Origin: CAZEGV01 sp964511645 | GTDB lineage: Bacteria > Bacteroidota > Bacteroidia > Cytophagales > JAAEPT01 | Assembly (NCBI GenBank): GCA_964511645.1 | Contig: CAZEGV010000003.1 | Location: 4,340-68,339 of the forward strand | DNA: 64,000 bases | Direction: 5' to 3' | Shown here: piece after piece, positions 53,093 to 61,041 of the stretch | How the letters are laid out: each line of letters opens with the position of its first letter | How positions within the stretch are numbered: position 1 is the stretch's first letter | Position numbers and translations under genes: made by a program | Notes under the pieces: model-generated | Database searches by the model: none | Told to the model about the DNA's origin: nothing | Seen by the model: the letters and a program-made list of their open reading frames with translations, nothing else

Positions 53093-54520
53093 ATGGCAGA
53101 AGAAAAAAAGGATAGTTTACTCTTACCAGATATAACTAAAGAAGAAGGATTTAGGCAAAGAATATCTACGGTAGGTGAAGACGGAGACCGCAAATGGATT
53201 TTTCCAAAAAAACCATTTGGTAAGTTCCATAATGCGAGAGTGTTTGTTACTATCTTTCAGTTGGCAGTGCTTTTTGGAATGCCGTTTGTGAGAGTAAATG
53301 GAGAGCCTTTAATTTTGCTAAATGTAATTGAACGTAAGTTTATTTTATTCGGTATTACTTTTTGGCCCCAAGACTTTTTTATTCTCGCCCTCTTATTTAT
53401 TGTGAGTATAGTCTTTATTGTGCTGTTCACAGTGCTGTTTGGACGTATATTTTGTGGTTGGGTTTGCCCTCAGACTGTTTTTATGGAAATGGTGTTTCGT
53501 AAAATTGAGTACTGGATAGAAGGAGATTTTAATAAACAAAAAGCACTAGCCAAAGCACCTTGGACAAAAGAGAAGATGTTCAAAAAAGGATTGAAGCACA
53601 TTGTTTTCTTTGCGATAGCAGTCTTGATTGCTAATGTCACTTTAGCCTATATTATTGGTACAGACGAACTCTTTACACTAATCTTGTCACCTATCTCAGA
53701 GCATGCTTTAGGATTTGTTTTAATGATTGTTTTTAGTGCTGTTTTTTATTGGATATTTGGTTGGTTTAGGGAGCAGGTTTGTTTGATTGCCTGCCCTTAC
53801 GGTAGACTTCAGGGAGTAATGCTCAATAATGATAGTGTAGTAGTGGCTTATGACTATGTAAGAGGAGAGCCTAGAGGGAAATTAAAGAAAAATCAAGAGA
53901 CAAACAATGGAGATTGTGTAACATGTAATCTTTGTGTACACGTATGCCCTACGGGGATTGACATCAGAAACGGTACTCAGCTAGAGTGCGTCAATTGCAC
54001 AGCCTGTATAGATGTTTGTGACCATGTGATGGATAAAGTTGATAAACCAAAAGGTTTAATTAGGTACGCATCCGAAAATAATATAAAAAACGGTACTAAA
54101 TTCAAGTTTGACGGAAGAGTCAAAATATACTCAGCGATATTATTGTTATTAGTAGCAGGAATAGTAGTCTTGCTATCAACAAGAGAAGATGTTCAAGCTA
54201 CCATTTTGAGAAGTGGAGGCTCTATGTTTAAAAAAGAAGACAACGGTAACTATTCCAATGTATACGAAGCCAGTTTGATTAATAAGACTGCTGACACAAT
54301 ACACCTATCTATCAAAATAGAAAACAAACAAGGAATTATAAACCTATTGAATCATGAATGGACAGCACCACCACAATCAATCATCAAGCGAGTAATAATC
54401 CTTGAGTTACCTAAAGTAGAGTTAGAAGGAATGTCTACAAAACTGAAACTAGGTATTTATGATGACAAAGGAGAACTACTAACAACAACCAAGACCAAGT
54501 TTTTAGGACCAATTCATTAA
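53093..54520 (+). CDS. ccoG: Cbb3 assembly ferredoxin-like protein CcoG
   Basis: 475-residue inner-membrane protein with five helices and two 4Fe-4S sets: CVTCNLCVHVCP and CVNCTACIDVCD at about residues 270-310. The C-terminal Ig-like domain (about 365-475) is as in RdxA/FixG. It reduces copper for CcoN assembly. GRIFCGWVCPQTVF and IACPYGRLQG are typical NapH/CcoG loops. It begins 16 bases after ccoP. Confidence 0.95.
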   Translation: MAEEKKDSLLLPDITKEEGFRQRISTVGEDGDRKWIFPKKPFGKFHNARVFVTIFQLAVLFGMPFVRVNGEPLILLNVIERKFILFGITFWPQDFFILALLFIVSIVFIVLFTVLFGRIFCGWVCPQTVFMEMVFRKIEYWIEGDFNKQKALAKAPWTKEKMFKKGLKHIVFFAIAVLIANVTLAYIIGTDELFTLILSPISEHALGFVLMIVFSAVFYWIFGWFREQVCLIACPYGRLQGVMLNNDSVVVAYDYVRGEPRGKLKKNQETNNGDCVTCNLCVHVCPTGIDIRNGTQLECVNCTACIDVCDHVMDKVDKPKGLIRYASENNIKNGTKFKFDGRVKIYSAILLLLVAGIVVLLSTREDVQATILRSGGSMFKKEDNGNYSNVYEASLINKTADTIHLSIKIENKQGIINLLNHEWTAPPQSIIKRVIILELPKVELEGMSTKLKLGIYDDKGELLTTTKTKFLGPIH

Positions 54521-54526
54521 TAAGAC

Positions 54527-54982
54527 ATGACAAACGAAAAGAAAAGCTTAATTCCATACTTTATAATTACCGCCTTTGTATTATTTATGATGTTTATTGG
54601 GCAATTTATTTACCGCAGTATTAACTTACCTGTTAACCTAGTCAGTGACGATTATTATGAGAAAGAGCTAAAATACCAAGACCATATTGATATGGTGAAA
54701 AGATCTACCGAGTTAAATAAAAAAATAAAAATATCATACCTTCAACAGCAAGTAATTGTTCAAATTAAATTCCCTGAAAACATAAAAATAGAAAAAGGAA
54801 TAGTTCATTTTTACCGTGCAGACGACAGTAGATTGGATCAAAAAATCGCATTAAAAAACGATAAGAAAAACACAACATCAATTTCTAGTGAAAATTTAAA
54901 AAAAGGACCTTGGATAGTAAAACTATTTTACCAAATACAATCCGTCAACTACTTTTTAGAACAGAAAATTTGGATAAAATGA
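54527..54982 (+). CDS. ccoH: CcoH/FixH-family cbb3 assembly protein
   Basis: 151 residues with one N-terminal helix and the FixH features YYEKELKYQDHID plus a C-terminal beta domain. FixH is needed for stable CcoNOP. Its TGA overlaps the ATG of the next gene (ATGA). Confidence 0.88.
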   Translation: MTNEKKSLIPYFIITAFVLFMMFIGQFIYRSINLPVNLVSDDYYEKELKYQDHIDMVKRSTELNKKIKISYLQQQVIVQIKFPENIKIEKGIVHFYRADDSRLDQKIALKNDKKNTTSISSENLKKGPWIVKLFYQIQSVNYFLEQKIWIK

Positions 54983-55665
54983 TTCTAGGGTTGATACTTG
55001 GGTTCACCACTAGTTTACATTGTGTAGGCATGTGTGGACCTCTTCATTTGGCACTTCCTCTCAAAAAAGGAGTCAACACAAACATCATAGCTTTGCACCT
55101 TGGTAGGATTTTTACGTATATGATTCTTGGTGTTTTTGCAGGTATTATTGGAGAAGTTTTTCGTGCCACAGGAATCCATAATTGGGTAGCTATTATATCA
55201 GGAGTAATTATTATTGCAGCAGTTTTGATAGAAGGGATTCCATACTTCAAAAGTGATTTAATTTCATCATGGTTAAAGAAAAGCTTAAGTCAATTATTTA
55301 AAAAAAGTACCACCTGGCGTTTTTTTGTTTTTGGTCTAGCCAATGGTCTTTTACCATGCGGAATGGTTTATTTTGCTCTATTAACAGCTACCAGTTATGG
55401 AGATACGGGAGCTATTGTATTTATGGGGCTTTTTGGTTTGGGTACGGTGTCACTACTCGTAATCACTTCTACTTTAGGTAGTTTTTTTAAAGAACATTTC
55501 TTGATTAAACAAAAATATGTACTCATAGCATTGGGCTGTTTGCTGATTGTCAGAGGCTCTTCGTTGGGCATCCCTTACCTAAGTCCTAGCGAAGAAAAAT
55601 CATGTTGTCACAAAGCTCAAACAGAAGAAACCTCTAGCTGTTGCGAAAAGAAATATAAAGATTAG
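54979..55665 (+). CDS. TauE/UreH-like membrane protein with Cys-rich tail
   Basis: 228 residues with six to seven helices, GLILGFTTSLHCVGMCGPL at the start and GLANGLLPCGMVYFAL in the middle, the signature of the UreH-like transmembrane family found at the end of cco operons. The tail CCHKAQTEETSSCC probably binds metal, so a copper-handling role in oxidase assembly is likely. It is coupled to ccoH (ATGA). Its stop TAG lies in a dispersed repeat, so the repeat may have set the end of the protein. Confidence 0.8.
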   Translation: MILGLILGFTTSLHCVGMCGPLHLALPLKKGVNTNIIALHLGRIFTYMILGVFAGIIGEVFRATGIHNWVAIISGVIIIAAVLIEGIPYFKSDLISSWLKKSLSQLFKKSTTWRFFVFGLANGLLPCGMVYFALLTATSYGDTGAIVFMGLFGLGTVSLLVITSTLGSFFKEHFLIKQKYVLIALGCLLIVRGSSLGIPYLSPSEEKSCCHKAQTEETSSCCEKKYKD

Positions 55666-55804
55666 GGCGTGCCCCCACTCGCCAAAAAGGCGAGCTCGTG
55701 GGGTCAGGATATCCGCACTCACCAACATTCATTTCGTTTCACTACATTCATGTTGGTTCAAACAATCGCTTACTGTGTTCGTCTACCGACGAATCCCTCA
55801 CGCA
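55664..55804 (+). repeat. Dispersed two-stem intergenic repeat, copy B
   Basis: AGGGCGTGCCCCCAC, stem 1 CCCCAC with GTGGGG enclosing CTCGCC-AAAAA-GGCGAG; the GTCAGGATATCCGC box; stem 2 ACCAACAT with ATGTTGGT; end GTGTTCGTCTACCGACG and AATCCCTCACGCA. The start overlaps the stop codon of the upstream gene. Confidence 0.8.
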
Positions 55805-55842
55805 TTTTATTCTACCCTTTTGATGTTTTTTATGTTAAAAAC

Positions 55843-55854
55843 TGATTTTTGTTA
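55843..55854 (+). promoter_or_regulatory. Weak Crp/Fnr-type site before the histidine kinase
   Basis: TGATTTTTGTTA, five of six core bases of TGA-N6-TCA; the surrounding CTGATTTTT repeats the ccoS site. It might let the regulator control its own operon. Chance is not excluded. Confidence 0.25.
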
Positions 55855-55863
55855 GCTCATTAG

Positions 55864-57138
55864 TTGGTTTATTTTTCTATTATTGAGTTTAAATACAGAA
55901 AATTGAAAGAACAGCAGAAAAACAAACTATTTGATGCCAGTGAAATTTGTGAAGCAATTTACAATTTCAGTGTAGAAGCTATTATTATCACAGACCAAAA
56001 AGGCGTGATAGCACATGCTAACCCCACAGCATTGAGCTTATTTGACTATAAACTTTTAGATTTAGTAGGTCAATCAGTATCTGTTTTAGTACCACTAGAC
56101 GTACGACATAAGCATGATGCCTATGTCGAAGAGTTTTCTCATTCGACCTCTTCAAGAACGATGGATGGTATGGCAGGTTTAAGAGCCGTCAAAAAATGTG
56201 GAGAAGAATTTCCCGTTTCTATCAGTTTAAGCCCAGCAGTTATTGATGGTCAGCACTTCACAGTAGCGTTGGTAATTGATATTACAGAATCCAAAAAGAT
56301 AAAAGAAAAATTGCAACAACATAACAAAGAGTTGGAGCAACGAGTAGCCAAAAGAACAGAAGAACTAGCAGACACAGTAAGAAACTTAGAAAAAGTAAAC
56401 GCTGAATTAAAAAAAGCAGAAGGAGAAGTAAGAAAATCTTTAGAAAAAGAACGGAAATTAAATGAACTAAAATCTCGATTTGTATCTATGGCTTCACATG
56501 AATTTAGGACACCATTAGGTACTATTCTCTCATCACTAACCCTGATAGCGAAGCACAGTAAAGATGCTCATACTGACAAACAGCAAAAACACTTTTTGAG
56601 AATTAGATCTAATGTAAAACACCTTACAAATGTATTGAATGATTTTTTGTCAATAGATATCCTGAAAAGTGATAAACTTGTAATAAACCTTGAACAAGTT
56701 GATTTGAATGATTTGTTTGAAGAATTACAAGAAGAATTTAACCAGATGAAAAAAGCTGGGCAAATCATAAAAATTGATATTCCTGTTGAAACCTTTTTGT
56801 TTTCGGATAAACACATTCTTAAAAACATTTTCCTAAATTTAGTAAGCAACGCCATAAAATACTCTAGTACAGGAAAAGAGATATTAATTTCTGTAAGAGA
56901 AGGATTTAATAAAATGAGTGTAGCAATAAAAGACCAAGGAATAGGAGTTCCATTAGAAGATCAGGTTCATCTATTCGAAAGATTTTATAGAGCGACTAAT
57001 GCAGCCAATATTCAAGGCACAGGTTTAGGTTTAAATATCGTGAAACATTATGTAGAGTTGTTACACGGTACAATACAGTTCAAAAGTAAATATGAAGTAG
57101 GTTCTACGTTTTATATTGAGTTTCCCACAGAAAAATAA
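55864..57138 (+). CDS. PAS-domain sensor histidine kinase (FixL-like layout)
   Basis: 424-residue soluble-looking kinase. A PAS domain (about residues 28-145) contains SVSVLVPLDVRHKHDAYVEE with H84 at the place of the FixL haem-ligand histidine. A coiled coil (about 145-200) leads to HisKA with H212 in ASHEFRTPLGT, then N-box NLVSNAIKYSS, G1 DQGIGVP and G2 GTGLGLNIVKHY. No membrane helix is seen. The start is uncertain: no in-frame ATG precedes the PAS domain; TTG 55864 or TTG 55903 is likely, directly after TAG 55861-55863. The response regulator gene follows after 6 bases. Confidence 0.85.
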   Translation: MVYFSIIEFKYRKLKEQQKNKLFDASEICEAIYNFSVEAIIITDQKGVIAHANPTALSLFDYKLLDLVGQSVSVLVPLDVRHKHDAYVEEFSHSTSSRTMDGMAGLRAVKKCGEEFPVSISLSPAVIDGQHFTVALVIDITESKKIKEKLQQHNKELEQRVAKRTEELADTVRNLEKVNAELKKAEGEVRKSLEKERKLNELKSRFVSMASHEFRTPLGTILSSLTLIAKHSKDAHTDKQQKHFLRIRSNVKHLTNVLNDFLSIDILKSDKLVINLEQVDLNDLFEELQEEFNQMKKAGQIIKIDIPVETFLFSDKHILKNIFLNLVSNAIKYSSTGKEILISVREGFNKMSVAIKDQGIGVPLEDQVHLFERFYRATNAANIQGTGLGLNIVKHYVELLHGTIQFKSKYEVGSTFYIEFPTEK

Positions 57139-57144
57139 AAAACC

Positions 57145-58209
57145 ATGAAAAGTAAAATTTTATTGATTGAAGATAATTTTGAGGTAAGAGACAATACCGC
57201 AGAAATTTTAGAGTTGGCAAATTTTGAAGTGATTACTGCTGAGAATGGAAAGATTGGAGTGGAAAAAGCTAGAGAAGAACTTCCTGACCTTATTATATGC
57301 GACATAATGATGCCTGTATTGGATGGTTATGGGGTGTTACATATCCTGTCTAAGAAAAAAGAAACAGCAAAAATCCCTTTTATTTTTTTAACAGCCAAAG
57401 CAGATAAAGCTGACTTCCGTAAAGGAATGAATCTTGGAGCTGATGATTACCTTACAAAACCATTTGAAGAAACAGAACTGATGGACGCAATTGAAGTCCG
57501 TATAAAGAAAAGTGCAAAAATCAATGAAAAAATAGGGAATAGTGTAGAAGATTTACAATCATTTATGGATGGTGCCAGAGATTTGGCTCAGCTTGAATTC
57601 ATCAAAGAATCTAGGATTACAAAATCATATAAAAAGAAAGAAGCTATTTATAGAGAGTCTGACTTTGCAAACTCTGTCTATTTCATTAAGTCAGGGAGGG
57701 TCAAAACATACAGAATCAATGATGATGGCAAAGAATTTATCACAGGTCTACATAAAGCAGGAGATTTTATAGGTTATCTAGCAGTACTAGAGGATAAAAA
57801 CCGATCGGAATGTGCGATAGTCTTAGAAGATACTTCCCTCGCTTTAATTAGTAAAAAAGAATTATTAGAGTTGTTATATTCTAACAATGAGGTAGCATAT
57901 AAGTTTATAGAATTATTATCAGGAAAGTTAGAATCTAAAGAACAAGAATTAATAGATTTAGCCTTTAATACCGTCAGAAAAAGAGTGGCTGACGCTTTGC
58001 TTCGGCTAAAAAAGACTTACCAAGAAACAGAAGAAGATGGACAATTTTCTATTTCTATCTCCAGAGGAGACTTAGCGGCGATAGTAGGTACAGCCAAAGA
58101 AAGCGTCATTAGAATTCTATCAGAGTTTAAAGAAGATGGTGTTATCTCGGTAAAAGGAAGTGAGATAAAAGTCAAAAAGACAAAAGTACTGCAAGAATTA
58201 AAGTATTAA
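57145..58209 (+). CDS. Response regulator with receiver and Crp/Fnr output domains
   Basis: 354 residues. Receiver domain (1-122) with D53 in ICDIMMPVLDG as the phosphorylation site, T84 and K105. Residues about 150-250 form a cyclic-nucleotide-binding-like beta roll; about 270-350 is a Crp-type helix-turn-helix with recognition helix GTAKESVIRILSEF, whose E319 and R323 match the ExxxR that reads TGA half sites. The N-terminal Fe-S cysteines of Fnr are absent, so signal input comes from the kinase encoded just upstream. Receiver-Crp fusions are unusual outside this phylum. Confidence 0.9.
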   Translation: MKSKILLIEDNFEVRDNTAEILELANFEVITAENGKIGVEKAREELPDLIICDIMMPVLDGYGVLHILSKKKETAKIPFIFLTAKADKADFRKGMNLGADDYLTKPFEETELMDAIEVRIKKSAKINEKIGNSVEDLQSFMDGARDLAQLEFIKESRITKSYKKKEAIYRESDFANSVYFIKSGRVKTYRINDDGKEFITGLHKAGDFIGYLAVLEDKNRSECAIVLEDTSLALISKKELLELLYSNNEVAYKFIELLSGKLESKEQELIDLAFNTVRKRVADALLRLKKTYQETEEDGQFSISISRGDLAAIVGTAKESVIRILSEFKEDGVISVKGSEIKVKKTKVLQELKY

Positions 58210-58304
58210 GTAACACAATACCAGTAGTATTTGTCGAGGATATGATAGTAAGCAACTATATATAGTAAATTATATCTCAAAATACTTTTAATTCATGCTA
58301 AATG

Positions 58305-58319
58305 CCCCTACTTTAGGGG
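58305..58319 (+). terminator. Short hairpin after the response regulator gene
   Basis: CCCCTA, CTT, TAGGGG, followed by a weak TTTC; may stop transcription before gap or lie in its leader. Confidence 0.35.
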
Positions 58320-58358
58320 TTTCAAAAACGCATTTATATTAACTAAATAATACACGTA

Positions 58359-59360
58359 ATGACAAAAGTTGCAATTAATGGATTCGGACGTATCGGTCGT
58401 TTGACTTTCAAAACTTTATTAAAAAAAGGATTAGACGTAGTAGCTATCAATGATTTAACTGATAACGCTACATTAGCACACCTTCTTAAGTATGACTCTA
58501 TTCATGGTAGATTTGATGGTACTGTAGATTTTACTGATGAAGCATTAATCGTAAACGGAAAAACGATTAAATGTACAGCCATTGCTGATCCAGCTAAATT
58601 GCCATGGGGAGAGTTAGGCGTAGATGTAGTATTGGAATCTACAGGTAGATTTGTAGACAAAGCAGGTTCTTCTAAACACTTAGAAGCAGGAGCTAAAAAA
58701 GTAGTAATCTCAGCACCAGCCAAAGACGGTATCAGAACTATCGTTTTAGGTGTAAATGACGAAGAACTTCAAGCAAGCGATAAAATCATTTCTAACGCAT
58801 CTTGTACAACTAACTGTTTAGCTCCTGTAGCTAAAGTGTTAAACGATAAGTTTGGCTTAGTTAACGGATTCATTACTACTGTTCATGCTTATACTGCTGA
58901 TCAAGGATTGCATGATGCTCCTCACTCTGACTTAAGAAGAGCAAGAGCTGGTGCTTTATCTATCGTTCCTACTACAACTGGTGCCGCTAAAGCTGTTGGT
59001 TTAGTACTACCTGAATTAGCTGGTAAATTAGACGGATTTGCATTAAGAGTACCTACTCCTACCGGATCAGTTACTGATTTAGTCGCAACTCTAAAAGTTC
59101 CTGCAAGTAAAGCAGAAATCAATGCTGCGATCAAAGAAGCTTCTGAAGGTTCTATGAAAGGTATTCTTGAGTACACTGAAGATAAAATTGTTTCCGCTGA
59201 CATCATTGGAAGTGCTTACTCTTCAATCTTTGACGGTGATATGACTTCAGTTATGGGCGGAGAAAAAAGTACTACTGTAAAAGTACTTTCTTGGTATGAC
59301 AATGAAGCGGGTTACTCAAACAGAGCAGCAGACTTAATCGCAATAGTAGGTAAAATGTAA
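58359..59360 (+). CDS. gap: Glyceraldehyde-3-phosphate dehydrogenase
   Basis: 333-residue GAPDH. NAD fold ([18 protein letters not shown]), the catalytic cysteine in [13 protein letters not shown] and the histidine in [10 protein letters not shown] are all present; [15 protein letters not shown] closes the protein. Cytoplasmic, glycolysis and gluconeogenesis. Its codon use is richer in preferred codons than its neighbours by eye, as in other highly expressed genes. A strong terminator follows. Confidence 0.97.
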   Translation: MTKVAINGFGRIGRLTFKTLLKKGLDVVAINDLTDNATLAHLLKYDSIHGRFDGTVDFTDEALIVNGKTIKCTAIADPAKLPWGELGVDVVLESTGRFVDKAGSSKHLEAGAKKVVISAPAKDGIRTIVLGVNDEELQASDKIISNASCTTNCLAPVAKVLNDKFGLVNGFITTVHAYTADQGLHDAPHSDLRRARAGALSIVPTTTGAAKAVGLVLPELAGKLDGFALRVPTPTGSVTDLVATLKVPASKAEINAAIKEASEGSMKGILEYTEDKIVSADIIGSAYSSIFDGDMTSVMGGEKSTTVKVLSWYDNEAGYSNRAADLIAIVGKM

Positions 59361-59380
59361 TTTTACATTACCTCAATCAC

Positions 59381-59415
59381 AAAAGCCTAGTAATTTATTA
59401 CTAGGCTTTTTTTTT
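59381..59415 (+). terminator. Intrinsic terminator of gap
   Basis: AAAAGCCTAGTAA (59381-59393), loop TTTA, TTACTAGGCTTTT (59398-59410) then five more T: a 13-pair stem with a T-tract. Confidence 0.93.
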
Positions 59416-59431
59416 GACTTTTTTTAATCCG

Positions 59432-59451
59432 TTATAGTTAAAATGGTATTA
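59432..59451. repeat. Lone terminal inverted repeat of the MITE-like family
   Basis: TTATAGTTAAAATGGTATTA is the reverse complement of the MITE left end (8711-8730) with one mismatch. No partner end is found between gap and the next gene. Confidence 0.6.
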
Positions 59452-59577
59452 GTGTTCTATGGAAGCCATAGCTAAAAATAGACGCTTGTTTTTTGAGTAA
59501 AAAATGTTTTGTAATTCAATAAGATTTAAATCGTGTTATTGTTTATCTTTGTGAGATACAAAAAGACAATAGCAAAG

Positions 59578-61041
59578 ATGAATTTACCATCACATATAGC
59601 ACCTTTAGCAAAAGACATAAAACAAGTTATTCAAACTCATATTTCTTATGTGTTGATTAGTGATGACGAAGTGTTGAAGTTTAAGAAGCCTGTGAATTTT
59701 GGTTTTTTAGATTTTGAAAATTTAGCTGATAGAAAGAAATATTGTAAAGCTGAGGTTAAATTGAACTCTCGTTATTCGGAGGGAATATATAAAGGAGTTG
59801 TGGCGGTAAATGTGGAAGGAAATAGAGTAGAAGATTTGGATAGTGAAAAAGTTGTAGATTATGCAGTACAGATGAATGCTTTTGAGCAAGAGGATGTATT
59901 GGTTTATATAATAAAAAGGGATGGTGAAATCGAGAAAGATTTATTAAGGGAGTTGGCAAGTAATGTGGCTTATGCTCACTTAAATAACGCACCTACTTCG
60001 ACTTATATTCAGTCGTTTGGTACTTCGGGTAAGATAAACGAGGGGTTTAATAATAACTTGGGTTTGGCATCTACTTTTATTGGTAAGACAATTTCTCAAA
60101 AACAATTTGACATTTTACACACCTATTTTAATAAATTTATTGAAAAGAATAAAGGCTTACTTGATGACAGAAGCGAAAAAGGTTTTGTGAAAGAATGTCA
60201 CGGTGATTTGCACTTGGCTAATATTTGTATTTATCAAAATCGTGTGCAACCATTCGACTGTATTGAATTTAATGAAGAGTTTAGGTTTATAGATACTTTT
60301 TATGATATTGCTTTTTTACTGATGGATTTGGATTATCGTAAAGCTAAGGATGGAAGTAATGTAGTACTCAATCAGTATTTGGAAATTACGAATGATTTTG
60401 AAGGAATTCGTTTATTGAATTTTTACAAGTCGATGAGGGCTGTAATTAGAGGGAGTGTAACCTCGTTGGAGCTTAATGATCAAAATATTAGCGATAAGCA
60501 GAAAGAAAAAGCAATTGCTACTGCAAAAGAATTTTATGACTTGGCTTTGTCGTATTTAGAACCTCAAACAGGAAAATTGTATTGTACTACAGGAGTTTCG
60601 GGAAGCGGGAAAAGCTATTTGGCTAGGCAGTTGGCACAGGTGAATGATGCCGTTATAGTACGAGCAGATGCTGTTAGGAAACACTTATGTAAAGTGTCTT
60701 TAGATGAGAAAAGTACTTCTATTTATACGGATGAGATTAGTTTACAGACCTATGCTAAAATGAAGGACTTGGCTAAGATGATGCTTAGTAGTGGGTTTGA
60801 TGTAATCTTGGATGCTACGTTTTCTAAAAAAGAGTATCGAGAAATGCTAAAAGATTTAATACCTAAATATTTGGAATGTACTGCACCTAAAGACGTGTTG
60901 GTGGAGAGATTGAATAATCGGGTAGATATTGCAGATGCAGATGTGACGGTGATGGAAAATCAGTTGCTGAACTATGAAGGGGTTACTGGTGCTACGTTTG
61001 TTGACACCACAAAAAATATTGATTTAAAAAAATTGTTATGA
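59578..61041 (+). CDS. Fused APH-like kinase and P-loop kinase domain protein
   Basis: 487 residues. The N-terminal two thirds resemble aminoglycoside phosphotransferase-type kinases (HGDLHLANICIY, with the metal aspartate in IDTFYDIAFLLMDL). The C-terminal third is a P-loop kinase (GVSGSGKSYLARQLAQ, about residue 340). This is the COG2187/COG0645 fusion of unknown substrate; despite the usual label it is not evidence of antibiotic resistance. ATG 59578 is preceded by a TATCTTTG box (59544-59551). It overlaps hemG by 4 bases. Confidence 0.85.
   Translation: MNLPSHIAPLAKDIKQVIQTHISYVLISDDEVLKFKKPVNFGFLDFENLADRKKYCKAEVKLNSRYSEGIYKGVVAVNVEGNRVEDLDSEKVVDYAVQMNAFEQEDVLVYIIKRDGEIEKDLLRELASNVAYAHLNNAPTSTYIQSFGTSGKINEGFNNNLGLASTFIGKTISQKQFDILHTYFNKFIEKNKGLLDDRSEKGFVKECHGDLHLANICIYQNRVQPFDCIEFNEEFRFIDTFYDIAFLLMDLDYRKAKDGSNVVLNQYLEITNDFEGIRLLNFYKSMRAVIRGSVTSLELNDQNISDKQKEKAIATAKEFYDLALSYLEPQTGKLYCTTGVSGSGKSYLARQLAQVNDAVIVRADAVRKHLCKVSLDEKSTSIYTDEISLQTYAKMKDLAKMMLSSGFDVILDATFSKKEYREMLKDLIPKYLECTAPKDVLVERLNNRVDIADADVTVMENQLLNYEGVTGATFVDTTKNIDLKKLL

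Noticed and set aside
55664..55804. tRNA-like or small RNA gene from the stem structures
   Set aside because: No tRNA arms or anticodon; the same layout recurs as a repeat family.
59578..61041. Antibiotic resistance by aminoglycoside phosphotransferase
   Set aside because: The APH-like domain is fused to a P-loop kinase and belongs to a family of unknown substrate.
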